Source of the DNA: VRUE01 sp963840565
GTDB taxonomy: Bacteria > Actinomycetota > Thermoleophilia > Solirubrobacterales > 70-9
Reading direction: 5' to 3'
Assembly: GCA_963840565.1 (NCBI GenBank)
Contig: CAWIZH010000002.1
Coordinates: forward strand, 806,001 to 870,000
DNA: 64,000 bases
Positions 17,639 to 26,386 of the stretch are shown piece after piece. Position numbers and translations under genes: made by a program. Under the pieces are notes generated by a model. That model was not told where the DNA came from and ran no database searches. It saw only the letters and a list, made by a program, of their open reading frames with translations. Numbering within the stretch: the stretch's first letter is position 1; the number at the start of each line of letters is the position of its first letter.

Positions 17639-18229
17639 ATGACCGACGACCGACCGATCCTGCAGGACGCGCTCGCCGCGGCTAGCTTCGAGGCGATCTT
17701 CCGCTCCTGCTACCCGCGCGTCCTCGCCTACGTCCTGCGACGGATCGAGAGCCGCGAGGTGGCCGAGGAAATCGTGTCGGAGACCTTCCTGATCGCCTGG
17801 CGCCGCCTCGAGGCGGTCCCGCTCGAGCCGTTGCCGTGGCTGTTGGGCACCGCCCGGAGGGTGCTGGGGCACCGCCACCGCTCCGAGCGTCGCCGTGCCG
17901 CACACCTGACCGTCTCCTCCCTGGAGGGGGTGGAGGTCGCCGACCCCGAGACCCCGGTCGCCGAGCGCCTGGCCCGTAGGGAGTCCCTCGCCGCGGCCTT
18001 TGCCGCCCTCCCCGACCGCGATCGCGAGATCCTCACGCTGGTCGCGTGGGAGGGGCTCGCACCGCGTGAGGGGGCACAGGTCCTCGGCTGCTCGGTGGCC
18101 ACCTTCTCGCTACGACTGCACCGCGCCCGCCGGCGACTCTCGAAAGAGCTTGTCACCAACGGGCATTCATCAGGTGAGGACATACGACCAAGGGCTCACG
18201 TCCGGCACGGTGCCGCGGGGACGGAATGA
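17639..18229 (+). CDS. ECF-type sigma-70 factor
   Basis: About 196 residues. Region 2 reads CYPRVLAYVLRRIESREVAE then EIVSETFLIAWRR. Region 4 reads LPDRDREILTLVAWEGLAPR followed by GCSVATFSLRLHRARRRL. This is a typical extracytoplasmic-function sigma factor directing RNA polymerase to a small regulon. ATG 17639 (MTDDRP) is preferred; GTG 17633 is possible. A TACAGT -10-like hexamer at 17629-17634 suggests a near-leaderless transcript. The stop overlaps the next gene's ATG (ATGA at 18226), so the two are coupled. Confidence 0.88.
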   Translation: MTDDRPILQDALAAASFEAIFRSCYPRVLAYVLRRIESREVAEEIVSETFLIAWRRLEAVPLEPLPWLLGTARRVLGHRHRSERRRAAHLTVSSLEGVEVADPETPVAERLARRESLAAAFAALPDRDREILTLVAWEGLAPREGAQVLGCSVATFSLRLHRARRRLSKELVTNGHSSGEDIRPRAHVRHGAAGTE

Positions 18230-19137
18230 ACGAGAGGAGCGAAGACATGGTGGTAGACGAAGTGCGGACCCTCGACCCGCTCGACGACGCCGAGCGGCCG
18301 GACCGACTGTGGGACGCGACCGCGGAGGACATGCTCGCCACGATCCTTGCGTCCGAGAGGCATCCCTCCTCTGTGGCCCGCGCGCGGGCCGACGACGCAG
18401 GCCGCGGCCGGCGCCATGACCGGCGCCGCGGCGCAGCGCGTCGGCGCTGGGGCGCTCCGAAGCTAGCCCTGCAGGCGCTCGCGGCGCTGGTACTTCTCGG
18501 CGCGGCCCTCTACTCGGTCCCGCCCACCCGGGCGGCGATCGAGGGAGCGGGGGAAAGCGTCGGCGGCGTCTTCTCCGGTTGGCTCGGCGGCGAGTCCGCC
18601 GAAGCCCCCGGAAAGTCGCTCGGCTCGGGCGAAGAAGCACCCGAAAACCTTTACCAGGAATACTCCTCCAAGGAACCGCGGGTGATCGCCGAAGCCGGCG
18701 GCTACAAGCTCTACTCCTACATCGGCTCCGCCGGCGGCCTGAATTTCGAGTTCGGACACGGCAGCAACGGCAGTTTCATCATGGGCTATGAAAACGTCGC
18801 GGAACTCGGCGACTCCCCGCTGCATGTCGTCGGTCCGTGGCCGGTGCCGGCCGGCCACCAGGGCCATGTCCCACTGTTCGGGATCGCGGCCCGGTCGGTG
18901 AGGAGCGTCGAACTCACCTACAAATCGGGGCCGCCCCTCCGGGTCTTTGGGGTCGAAGGAGGCTTCGTCCTGCTCGCGGAACCTAGCCGCACGCCGGTCG
19001 AGGTGATCGCCCTCGACACGGAAGGCAAGGAGCTCGGCCGGGAACCGATCGACTACCCGTTGGTCATTGAACCTGAAGCGCCGCCGCCGGGAACCGAAGG
19101 GAGCGGCCGTGGGCCGTCGGGGAGTCCCGAACCCTGA
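18226..19137 (+). CDS. Membrane-anchored partner of the ECF sigma factor (putative anti-sigma/sensor)
   Basis: This 303-residue protein has a charged cytoplasmic N-terminus of about 80 residues, one membrane helix (LALQALAALVLLGAALYSV, about 84-102) and an extracytoplasmic beta-rich domain with a linker rich in Gly, Glu and Pro. It overlaps the sigma gene by 4 bp, the usual position of an anti-sigma factor. The HxxxCxxC zinc anti-sigma motif is absent, so the function is inferred from position. The outer part has no recognised family. Confidence 0.65.
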   Translation: MNERSEDMVVDEVRTLDPLDDAERPDRLWDATAEDMLATILASERHPSSVARARADDAGRGRRHDRRRGAARRRWGAPKLALQALAALVLLGAALYSVPPTRAAIEGAGESVGGVFSGWLGGESAEAPGKSLGSGEEAPENLYQEYSSKEPRVIAEAGGYKLYSYIGSAGGLNFEFGHGSNGSFIMGYENVAELGDSPLHVVGPWPVPAGHQGHVPLFGIAARSVRSVELTYKSGPPLRVFGVEGGFVLLAEPSRTPVEVIALDTEGKELGREPIDYPLVIEPEAPPPGTEGSGRGPSGSPEP

Positions 19138-19561
19138 GCCTGCCCAAGATTCGCAGCGGCCCGCGCTGCGCGGACCCGGCGCGGAGGTGGTGCGCCTGTT
19201 CGGTTATCCGGTGGTCCGCCAGGTGTTGGCCGACCTCGGGCGACGGAGTCGCCGCCCGAGCGAGATCGATCTCGGCTGGCGGGTCGACATCAGCACGTTC
19301 CACCGCCACGCGCCCGAACTGCTCGCGGTCAAGGCGATCACGCGGCGGTCCGTCCCTGGTCCGCCGCGCCAGGTCTTCTACAGTCTCGGCCCCACGGGCG
19401 CCGAGCTCTGCGCGCTGATCGACGGTTGGCACGCACTCCTCCCGTCGGCACCCCGGACCGACTGGCGCGGGCCGACCGCCTGCATCGTCGCGATCATCCC
19501 ACCATTGCCCGCACCTGACCGATGCCCGCCCCGAATCGACGTCTTGGCCCTCGAGACCTGA
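19109..19561 (+). CDS. Winged-helix DNA-binding protein (HxlR/MarR-like)
   Basis: From GTG 19109 about 150 residues. The centre reads VRLFGYPVVRQVLADLGRRS, then RRPSEIDLGWRVDISTFHRH and RQVFYSLGPTGAELCALIDG. This fits a winged helix in which the wing strand FYSLGPTGAEL resembles the YxLTxxGxxL motif of HxlR/PadR-type regulators. It overlaps the preceding membrane gene by 28 bp, making a three-gene regulatory operon. The effector is unknown. A longer form from ATG 19067 is possible but overlaps more. Confidence 0.6.
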   Translation: MGRRGVPNPEPAQDSQRPALRGPGAEVVRLFGYPVVRQVLADLGRRSRRPSEIDLGWRVDISTFHRHAPELLAVKAITRRSVPGPPRQVFYSLGPTGAELCALIDGWHALLPSAPRTDWRGPTACIVAIIPPLPAPDRCPPRIDVLALET

Positions 19562-19740
19562 GATCGAGGCACACTCAATAAACGGGGCGGGTGATTGGTC
19601 CCCGCTTTGCATCCGGCGGGATATATGCCAGGTGGCAGTAGTACTAGCCACCGCGCGGCCGTAGCTTCGATGTCGGCGGTTCCGGAGGCGAAGCCCTCCC
19701 ACCGTGCCGCCTGCATACCTCTACGAAAGGCTGGACCCGG

Positions 19741-20124
19741 ATGACCACCGAGGCGATTTCAGAGACGAATCTAGGAGAGCTCTTGCTGACCTATGGCAAG
19801 GCCTGGAACGACCACGATGCAGATGCGATCGCCGCGCTGCACACGGAGGACACGCGATTCTGCACCCATGGCGTCAGCGAGACGGTGAAGGGCCGGGCGG
19901 CGATGCGCACGGCGGCGGCCGAGACCTTCGAGCGGCTTCCCGAGTTCGCTTCCGAAGCGCGCAAGGTCCTGTTCGGCGACGACCACTGGGTCCTCGAATG
20001 GACTTTGGTCAACGGAGACCTCCGGGTCGACTGCGTCGACATCATCACCATCGAGGCCGGCCTGGTGAAAACCAAGGACACCTATTTCGACGTCGAGCAG
20101 CTTCGGATCGGGCTGGCCGAGTGA
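19741..20124 (+). CDS. SnoaL/NTF2-like protein
   Basis: A 127-residue cone-shaped NTF2-fold protein: LLLTYGKAWNDHDADAIAAL (helix with AWN-x-HD), HTEDTRFCTHGVSETVKGRA, and strands ending WVLEWTLVNGDLRVDCVDII. Such proteins act as polyketide cyclases, isomerases or small ligand binders. Its stop overlaps the GTG of the next gene (GTGA at 20121), so the two are co-translated. The 180 bp upstream (19562-19740) shows nothing clear. Confidence 0.8.
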   Translation: MTTEAISETNLGELLLTYGKAWNDHDADAIAALHTEDTRFCTHGVSETVKGRAAMRTAAAETFERLPEFASEARKVLFGDDHWVLEWTLVNGDLRVDCVDIITIEAGLVKTKDTYFDVEQLRIGLAE

Positions 20125-20810
20125 TTTCCTCGAACGATGCCCGCCTAACCAGGCTGACCGCCGGCGCGGCTCTCGGACTGGCGCTGCTGTACTTCGTCAG
20201 CGTTCCGATCGGCTCGTTGGCAAGCCTGCCTGCCCCGAACGCCTCGGCGGCTGATTTCGCACAGTTCTTCGCTCAGCACCGGACCGGTGTACTCGCTGCC
20301 GTGGCGCTGAACGGGATTGCCTGGTGCGCCCTGCTGCCGGTCACCTTCGTCGGCCTGCGCTCATTCCTGGGCGAGCGCGGCGGCGTCGCCGCGACCGTGG
20401 CGCTGGTCTGCGCCGGGGTCGAGGCGGCGCTGATCGGAGTGATCCTGCTGTTCGGTGGGATCGCCGCATACATGGCGCCCCACCTCGGCCTGGAATTGTC
20501 GAAGCTGCTCGGTGTCGGCATGAGCGTTGCCACCAGCCTCTCGGAGTGGCCGACGATCGCCTGCGTGATCGGATTGGTGATCGCCGCCCGACGCTGTGCG
20601 GCGCTGCCGAAATCGGTGCTCGCATTCGGTCTCCTGGTCGCGGCCCTGGACGTGGTGAGCGCGCTCTCGTTCGCTCGCTCGGGAGTTCTGTCGCCCGACG
20701 GGATCGCCCTGGCGGCTGCGCCGGCGTTCGCGATCTGGATGGCCTGCATAGGCGTCGTCCTACTGCGGCGCCCCGTCGCCGTCGACGTCGCTGCTCCCGC
20801 CTTGGCCTGA
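20121..20810 (+). CDS. DUF4386-like polytopic membrane protein
   Basis: About 229 residues from GTG 20121, with six hydrophobic segments: LTAGAALGLALLYFVSVPIG, VLAAVALNGIAWCALLPVTF, TVALVCAGVEAALIGVILLF, IACVIGLVIAA, VLAFGLLVAALDVVSALSF and FAIWMACIGVVLL. The pattern resembles DUF4386 proteins. Translationally coupled to the NTF2-like gene before it. Function unknown. Confidence 0.65.
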   Translation: MISSNDARLTRLTAGAALGLALLYFVSVPIGSLASLPAPNASAADFAQFFAQHRTGVLAAVALNGIAWCALLPVTFVGLRSFLGERGGVAATVALVCAGVEAALIGVILLFGGIAAYMAPHLGLELSKLLGVGMSVATSLSEWPTIACVIGLVIAARRCAALPKSVLAFGLLVAALDVVSALSFARSGVLSPDGIALAAAPAFAIWMACIGVVLLRRPVAVDVAAPALA

Positions 20811-20857
20811 GCGGGGAGCTACCGAGATCTGGCGCGGGGCCGTGACAGACTCCACCC

Positions 20858-23725
20858 GTGGCCGGCACTCGGCCGGCCGATCGTGTGGAGGTCGGGTTGC
20901 GAGAAATCGCCAAGGCGAAAGAAGCGCCGTCAGCAGCGCCGGACGGCTCCGGGGCGCCGAACAACCTCCCAGAGCAGCTGACCAGCTTCATCGGCCGCGA
21001 GCGCGAGCTGAGCGAGGCGGCGGAGGCGCTCGGCGCCACGCGGCTGTTGACCATGACCGGGGCGGGCGGTTGCGGCAAGACGCGGCTCGCCGCCCAGGCG
21101 GCAGCCGAGCAGCTCGATCGTTTCCCCAATGGCGCCTGGTGGATCGAGCTGGCGCCGCTGGCGGATCCGGACGCCGTCGGCGCGGCTCTCGGGGACGCCG
21201 TCGGCGTCAAGCCGCTCCCTGGCCAGTCCTCGCTGGACGCGGCGGTCGCCCACCTGGCCGAGGCCCGGGCGCTGGTCGTCCTCGACAACTGCGAGCACCT
21301 GCTCGAGGCCTGCGCCGCGGCGGCGGAGGCGCTTCTGCACGGCTGCCACAGGGTCACCGTGCTGGCGACGAGCCGGGCGCCGCTCGGAGTGGCCGGCGAG
21401 GCTGACTGGCGTGTGCCCTCGCTCTCGCTGCCACCGCAGCGCCCGGAGACGGAGCCCGTCGAGGCGCTCACCGAGTCCGATGCCGTGCGCCTGTTCGTCG
21501 AGCGGGCGAGAAAGGTGCGCCCGCACTTCAACGTCGACGCCGCAAACGGTCCCGCGATTGCGCGGATCTGCAACGACCTCGATGGGATTCCTCTGGCGAT
21601 CGAGCTGGCGGCGGCGCGTGTTCGGGTGCTCGGCGTCAAGCGGATCGCCGCAGGGCTGGGCGACCGCTTCCAGTTGCTGACCGGCGGGGCGAGGTCGGCG
21701 ATGCCACGCCAGAAGACTCTGGCCGCCTCGGTCGACTGGAGCCACGATCTGCTCGATGACGACGAGCAGATGCTGTTCAGGCGGCTGGGAGCATTTGCCG
21801 GCGGTTGGACGCTCGAAGCCGTCGAGGAAGTCTGCTGCGGCGACGGGCTCGACCGGGCGGCACTCCTCGACCTGCTGACGTCGCTGGCCGAGAAGTCCCT
21901 CGTCGTCGTCGAAGAGGACGGCGCAGCGGTGCGCTACCGGCTGCTGGAGACGGTCCGCCAGTACGCGCTGCAGCGGCTCGCGGCGGCCGGCGAGGCCGAC
22001 GATCTTCGCGAGCGCCATCTCGACTTCTACCTCGCTCTAGCCGAGCAGATCGCCCCGCACCTGGAGGCCGCCGGTCAGAGCACCTGGCTCGACGCACTCG
22101 ACGCCGAGGCGGCCAACCTCGCTGCGGCGCTCGACCAGGCGGCCGACGGCGACGGCGAGCGGACGCTGCGCCTCTGCGCGGCGCTGACGGTCTGGTGGAA
22201 GCTGCGCGGGCGCTTCGCGATCGCCGACGACGCCTACCTGCGGGCGCTGGGGGCCGGGCCGGCGGAGCCCTCGGCGCTTCGAGCTCGGGTTCTGTGGGGG
22301 CGTGGCTACCTGCTGACCTACGCGGGCCGATTCGAGGAGGCGGCCGCGAGCGAGCTGGAAGCGCTCGAGATGGCCCGCTCGCTGGGGGAGGTCTCGACGG
22401 CGGCGCGGGCGCTCGACGTGCTGGGAACGATGCAGATGTACCCGGATCCGACCGGCGCCCGCAAGGGGCTCGAGCAGGCGCGAGAGCTGGCCCGAGCCAG
22501 CGATGACGAGTGGTGCTTTGTGGACGCGACGCAGATCCTCGGCTTCGCGCTGGCCATGCAGGGCGATGCGGGCGCCGTCTGCGTCTTCGAGGAGGCGATC
22601 GAGATCATCGAGCGCACCGGCTACGCGGAGTTCGCCGCCTGGCATTGGGCGGGTGTCGGGGCTGTGCGACACGTGATCCAGGGTCGCGACGAGGAAGCCC
22701 TGGCGCTGTATGAGCGTGCGATCGCCCTGGCCGACGCGGTCGGCGAGCCGGTCAGCGCCGGCACCGCCCACGCCTACCGGGGCATTCTGCGTGCCGAGCG
22801 GGGCGACGGAAAGGCCGCCCTGGCAGACCTCGATTCGGCAATGGAGCGCTCGGCCGCCGCTGCCGCCGGCCTCGCGATCTCCCCTCTTCAGGTGGCCATC
22901 CCCTATGCCCAGGCGAGTGCCGGACTGCTTGAGGAGGCGCGTGGCTCGCTGCAGGATTACCTGGAGCGGGGCGCAGCCGGCGGACCCTATGAAACGGCGC
23001 TGGCCCTCCTGGCCCTGACGCGCGCCGAGCTCGGCCTCGGCCTGTTCGACAGCGGCGGGGCGCACGCACGGACCGTCGCCGAGATAGCCGAAGGTCCGCT
23101 CGACAATCCGGTCTTCCGGGCGGCCGCTCAGCAGGCGCTGGCGGTGGTGGCGCTGGCGCAGGGGGAACCGACCGAGGCCGAGCAGCTCGCCCACGGGTCA
23201 TTGGCGAGCGCCGTCGAGCAGGCGCTGGCCGCTCATCTCCACCCCGCCCTCGACGTGCTTGCCGCGGTCGCGGCGGCACTCGAGAGCTTCGAGGAGGCGG
23301 CGCGCATCCTCGGCGCCGCGGATCGCGCCCGAGAGGATCTCGGCCGGGTTCGCTGGCCCCACGAGCAGGAAGCGGTCGAGACGCTCGGGGAGCGGCTCCG
23401 CAACGAGCTTGGCGCCGAGCGTTTCACCGCGGCCATCACGCAAGGGCGCGCGCTGGACACTGATCAGGCAATCGGCTGGCTGGGGCGCACCCGCGGCTCC
23501 CGCAAACGGCCCTCCGGAGGCTGGGAGTCACTGACCCCCACCGAGCTGCAGGCCGTCGAGCTCGCCGCCGAGGGCCTCACCAATCCGGAGATCGGCGAGC
23601 GGATGTTCATCGCCCGCGGCACCGTCAAGATGCACCTCTCGCACGTCTACGCGAAGCTCGACATTCGCAACCGCTCTGAGCTGGCCTCGCTTGTCGCACG
23701 GAGAGCGGGTCAACGAGGGGCATAG
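20858..23725 (+). CDS. Large LuxR-family regulator with NB-ARC ATPase and TPR-like repeats
   Basis: This 955-residue cytoplasmic regulator shows a leader NNLPEQLTSFIGRERELSEA and Walker A TGAGGCGKTRLA at about residues 67-78. Further along are VVLDNCEHLLEA (Walker B) and GIPLAIELAAARV (the GxPLA motif of NB-ARC/STAND ATPases). A long helical repeat region spans about 380-850. The C-terminal LuxR helix-turn-helix reads LTPTELQAVELAAEGLTNPE, ARGTVKMHLSHVYAKL. This layout matches the MalT/AfsR-like STAND activators that respond to metabolites. The start is GTG 20858. No neighbour clearly identifies the target operon. Confidence 0.88.
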   Translation: MAGTRPADRVEVGLREIAKAKEAPSAAPDGSGAPNNLPEQLTSFIGRERELSEAAEALGATRLLTMTGAGGCGKTRLAAQAAAEQLDRFPNGAWWIELAPLADPDAVGAALGDAVGVKPLPGQSSLDAAVAHLAEARALVVLDNCEHLLEACAAAAEALLHGCHRVTVLATSRAPLGVAGEADWRVPSLSLPPQRPETEPVEALTESDAVRLFVERARKVRPHFNVDAANGPAIARICNDLDGIPLAIELAAARVRVLGVKRIAAGLGDRFQLLTGGARSAMPRQKTLAASVDWSHDLLDDDEQMLFRRLGAFAGGWTLEAVEEVCCGDGLDRAALLDLLTSLAEKSLVVVEEDGAAVRYRLLETVRQYALQRLAAAGEADDLRERHLDFYLALAEQIAPHLEAAGQSTWLDALDAEAANLAAALDQAADGDGERTLRLCAALTVWWKLRGRFAIADDAYLRALGAGPAEPSALRARVLWGRGYLLTYAGRFEEAAASELEALEMARSLGEVSTAARALDVLGTMQMYPDPTGARKGLEQARELARASDDEWCFVDATQILGFALAMQGDAGAVCVFEEAIEIIERTGYAEFAAWHWAGVGAVRHVIQGRDEEALALYERAIALADAVGEPVSAGTAHAYRGILRAERGDGKAALADLDSAMERSAAAAAGLAISPLQVAIPYAQASAGLLEEARGSLQDYLERGAAGGPYETALALLALTRAELGLGLFDSGGAHARTVAEIAEGPLDNPVFRAAAQQALAVVALAQGEPTEAEQLAHGSLASAVEQALAAHLHPALDVLAAVAAALESFEEAARILGAADRAREDLGRVRWPHEQEAVETLGERLRNELGAERFTAAITQGRALDTDQAIGWLGRTRGSRKRPSGGWESLTPTELQAVELAAEGLTNPEIGERMFIARGTVKMHLSHVYAKLDIRNRSELASLVARRAGQRGA

Positions 23726-23821
23726 CGGGCGCCAGCGCCGTATCGCGCCCATGAGGAGGTCATCTTGAACCCGGTCTCCGAGCTTCGGGCACTTCTCCTC
23801 GGGCGTCACCCCACCAGCCCC

Positions 23822-23911
23822 CTACAGCGGCGCGTCGGAGCGATCAACGATGCCGATCGCGATCAGCCGCCGGGCGAACTCCTCACGGCTGCCAACCGGG
23901 CCGAGAACGTC
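23822..23911 (-). repeat. 90-bp repeat, copy 1: C-terminal tail of an unidentified gene
   Basis: Nearly identical to 57468-57557 in direct orientation. On the minus strand both encode the same 29-residue tail (DVLGPVGSREEFARRLIAIG then IVDRSDAPL) with a stop. The differences after the first residue are synonymous (GGC/GGT, GGC/GGG, AGC/AGT) apart from the stop type (TAG/TAA), so the segment was under protein-level selection. Upstream coding sequence differs between copies, so both are detached 3' ends. This may be a second attachment-site pair at a gene 3' end. Confidence 0.55.
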
Positions 23912-23933
23912 GAGGATGCCGGCGTCGGTTGGG

Positions 23934-25313
23934 TTAGGCGACTCCCGCCGGGTCGCCTCGGAGGGCATCCTGTCGGCAATTGCCCTCGGATGTGCGGCGT
24001 TGGAGCGTGACACGCCCGCCCCGGGCCGGCACGATGAAGACGTTGCGGTGCGCGACCCGCTCCGAGCGCCGCCGTGAGGGCTCGATGCGTGCCTGGCGCA
24101 GGATTGTCCGCAGCACGATTCGGGCCTCGGCCATGGAGAAGGCGGCGCCGATGCATCGCCTCGGTCCGCCGCCGAAGGGAATCCAGGTGTAGGTGCCGGC
24201 ACGGGTGTCGAGGAAGCGCTCGGGCCGGAAGGCGAGCGGATCGGGGTAGAGCTCAGGACGCCGGTGCACGAGCGTGATGTAAGGGACCACCATCGTGCCG
24301 CTCGGGATGGTCACCCCGGGTAGCTCGAAGGGCTCGGTAGCGAGTCGCGCCGTGAGTGGGAAGGCCGGGCGCAATCGCATCGTCTCCTTGATCACCGCGT
24401 CGAGGTATTCGTCGTCTCCGTCGAGCGCCGCGCTTTCAAGGCGCGCGAGTACGTCTGGATAGCGACTGATGCGCTCCAGCACCCAGGTGAGGGTGGAGGC
24501 CGTGGTGTCGTGGCCGCCGAGTAGAAGAGTGCGCATCGCATCGCAGATCTCGTTGTCGCTCATCGCCTGACCCTGCTCATCGGGAGTGCGCAGGAACATT
24601 CCGAGGACATCCTCCCCATCGAGCCTTTCCTCATTGCGGCGCTGGGCGACCTCCTCCAGCACGACCGCGTCGACCGCGGCGATTGCGCGGCTCATTCGAG
24701 GGAAGGGCCTGTCCCAACCGTCCTTACGGCTGGTAGCGATCATCGTCTGGATGAAGAAGCGCCGCGAGTGGCCCTCGCGAAGCAGCGCGAGCGTCGCTGA
24801 GCGCAGCCGCTCGACGCGTGCGGGATCGGTGACCCCGAATACCGTGGCCATCATCACCTCAAGAGTGATCCCCTCGATACGTGGCCCAGCGGGGGTGGGG
24901 CGACCATAGGGCCAGCGTGCAAGAGCCTCCTCGGTCTTGCGCTCCATGGTCTCGTGGTAGCTGGGGAGCGCGCGTCCGTGAAACGGCGGCAGCTGCTTTC
25001 GCCGCATGCTCATGTGCTCGGGGCCATCGAGGTTCGTGAGCCCCGTCGGGCCGAGGACAAGATGGTGAGCTGAGGCCTTGGCCAGGGCAGCACCGAGGCG
25101 AAGCACATCGGTGTCGGCGGTGAACACGCGCTTGATGTCCTCGGGGTCGGTCAGGCACAGCCACGGTCCGGTCGCCGAGGGCATCGGAACCACGAAGCGG
25201 TCGCCGAAGCGCTGACAACTGCGCGCGAACCGCTCCGGGGCGAGCCAGTACTGAGCGGCATTGGCAACTGCAGGCCGTTGCAGTCGGGGCAGGTCGACGA
25301 GCGCTTTGTCCAT
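23934..25313 (-). CDS. Cytochrome P450
   Basis: This 459-residue P450 shows the I-helix oxygen-binding motif LLLGGHDTTAST, the K-helix ExxR in KETMRLRP, the PERF region (FRPERFLD) and the heme loop FGGGPRRCIG with the axial Cys near residue 387. It needs an electron donor (ferredoxin or CPR); none is nearby. Class and substrate are unpredictable, though the sequence looks like a bacterial CYP of the fatty-acid/sterol-like clan. The start is ATG 25313, with AAGAAAGAG just upstream. It is divergent from a TetR gene that shares its control region, so repression by that TetR is likely. The stop lies 22 bp from the 90-bp repeat. Confidence 0.93.
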   Translation of the reverse strand: MDKALVDLPRLQRPAVANAAQYWLAPERFARSCQRFGDRFVVPMPSATGPWLCLTDPEDIKRVFTADTDVLRLGAALAKASAHHLVLGPTGLTNLDGPEHMSMRRKQLPPFHGRALPSYHETMERKTEEALARWPYGRPTPAGPRIEGITLEVMMATVFGVTDPARVERLRSATLALLREGHSRRFFIQTMIATSRKDGWDRPFPRMSRAIAAVDAVVLEEVAQRRNEERLDGEDVLGMFLRTPDEQGQAMSDNEICDAMRTLLLGGHDTTASTLTWVLERISRYPDVLARLESAALDGDDEYLDAVIKETMRLRPAFPLTARLATEPFELPGVTIPSGTMVVPYITLVHRRPELYPDPLAFRPERFLDTRAGTYTWIPFGGGPRRCIGAAFSMAEARIVLRTILRQARIEPSRRRSERVAHRNVFIVPARGGRVTLQRRTSEGNCRQDALRGDPAGVA

Positions 25314-25324
25314 GATCTCTTTCT

Positions 25325-25358
25325 TGTTACTTTGTGAGAATAGAGTATCATCGTAACA
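25325..25358. promoter_or_regulatory. Operator-like inverted repeat between P450 and TetR genes
   Basis: TGTTAC (25325-25330) and GTAACA (25353-25358) form inverted arms 22 bp apart inside the 44-bp space between the two divergent starts. The block is AT-rich compared with its surroundings and overlaps where both promoters must lie. TetR-family dimers bind such palindromes, often to repress themselves and the divergent gene. Confidence 0.5.
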
Positions 25359-25984
25359 TGCCGCCAATAGCCGGAGCGCTTGCGATGACTCCCCCTTCGG
25401 GCGAGGACGCGGTCTTCGACCGGATTGCCGCCGCGGCGCTCGAGGAGTTCTCTGAGCACGGAATCCGTCGCACCTCCATGGAGGACATAGCGCGTCGCGC
25501 CGGCGTCTCCCGGATGACCGTCTTTCGCCGCTTCGAGAGCAAGCAGGGCCTGGTCGAGGTCGTGATCGCACGCGAGGTACGCCGTGGCATGGAAGAGCTC
25601 GACCTGCTCTGGGAGGGTGCGGAGACATTGGAGGATCGGCTCGTTGAGGGCTTCGCCTTCGCCGGGCGCTACGTGCGCGACCACCCCCTGTTCGACGGGA
25701 TCTTGCGGCGCGAACCCGAGGTCCTGCTGCCGCCGCTCACGGTCGATGGCGGACCCGTGCTCGGCCTTTACCGATCACTCATTGCAAGTCGGCTTCAGGC
25801 GGAAGTCGATGCGGGCCGTGCTATGACATCAGACGTAGATGGCGTCGCTGAAGTGACCGCCCGGCTTGCGATCTCGTTGCTGCTCACGCGGGACGGGAAC
25901 ATCACTCTCGACGATCCGGCCTCCGTCGTGCGACTGGTCCGCCTCGTGCTGCTTCCAATGCTTTTGCCAGGACCTCGCCGGTAG
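25358..25984 (+). CDS. TetR-family transcriptional repressor
   Basis: About 208 residues. The N-terminal helix-turn-helix is canonical: IAAAALEEFSEHGIRRTSME then DIARRAGVSRMTVFRRFESK and a helix starting QGLVEVVIAREV. The C-terminal ligand/dimer domain is divergent, as usual. The start is ATG 25358 or 25385. Divergent transcription with the P450 suggests it represses that gene and releases it when substrate binds. Confidence 0.88.
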   Translation: MPPIAGALAMTPPSGEDAVFDRIAAAALEEFSEHGIRRTSMEDIARRAGVSRMTVFRRFESKQGLVEVVIAREVRRGMEELDLLWEGAETLEDRLVEGFAFAGRYVRDHPLFDGILRREPEVLLPPLTVDGGPVLGLYRSLIASRLQAEVDAGRAMTSDVDGVAEVTARLAISLLLTRDGNITLDDPASVVRLVRLVLLPMLLPGPRR

Positions 25985-26386
25985 TCAGGTGTTTAGGCGG
26001 TCACTGGCGGGCTCGACGCTTAGGTGACGACGGGCAAGGTCACCATTCCTGCGCCGCTGTGGCCGCGGCAACCGGTCAGCTCGCCGGCGAGCTGACCGTG
26101 GAGGCGAGGAAGCTGGGGTTCGCAGAGCTGCTTGCCTGGGGCGAGGACTCGGGCAGATCGGACCTGGGCGAGAGATATCCCCACAACCACGGGCCCCAGA
26201 GAGGCACGCCAGCGCCTCATCTTGCGTGACCCCTTGACATAGGAGCACTGGGTCCCCGCGCCCCTCCTCGGACCCGTCCCGCGACCAACTGAGCGCCCTC
26301 GGCGCACCTGCAGTTCCGGCATCGTTGGCCCGGGTTGCGGTTGTCTGGCGCCCACTCCTCGTCCTGCTCTGCGCGTCTTATCCTCT
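25985..26386. other. Gene-free stretch with a perfect 26-bp palindrome
   Basis: No open frame here shows recognisable family motifs; a 124-codon minus frame (26020-26394) is not convincing. The stretch contains a perfect 26-bp palindrome at 26073-26098, half-site CGGTCAGCTCGCC. It has no T-run, so it is more likely a protein-binding site or chance than a terminator. Confidence 0.4.

Noticed and set aside
20341..21639. 432-codon minus-strand ORF
   Set aside because: Low-complexity Ser/Arg-rich frame antisense to the DUF4386-like and LuxR genes.
22037..23194. 385-codon minus-strand ORF
   Set aside because: Antisense to the LuxR/NB-ARC regulator, which has clear domain motifs.
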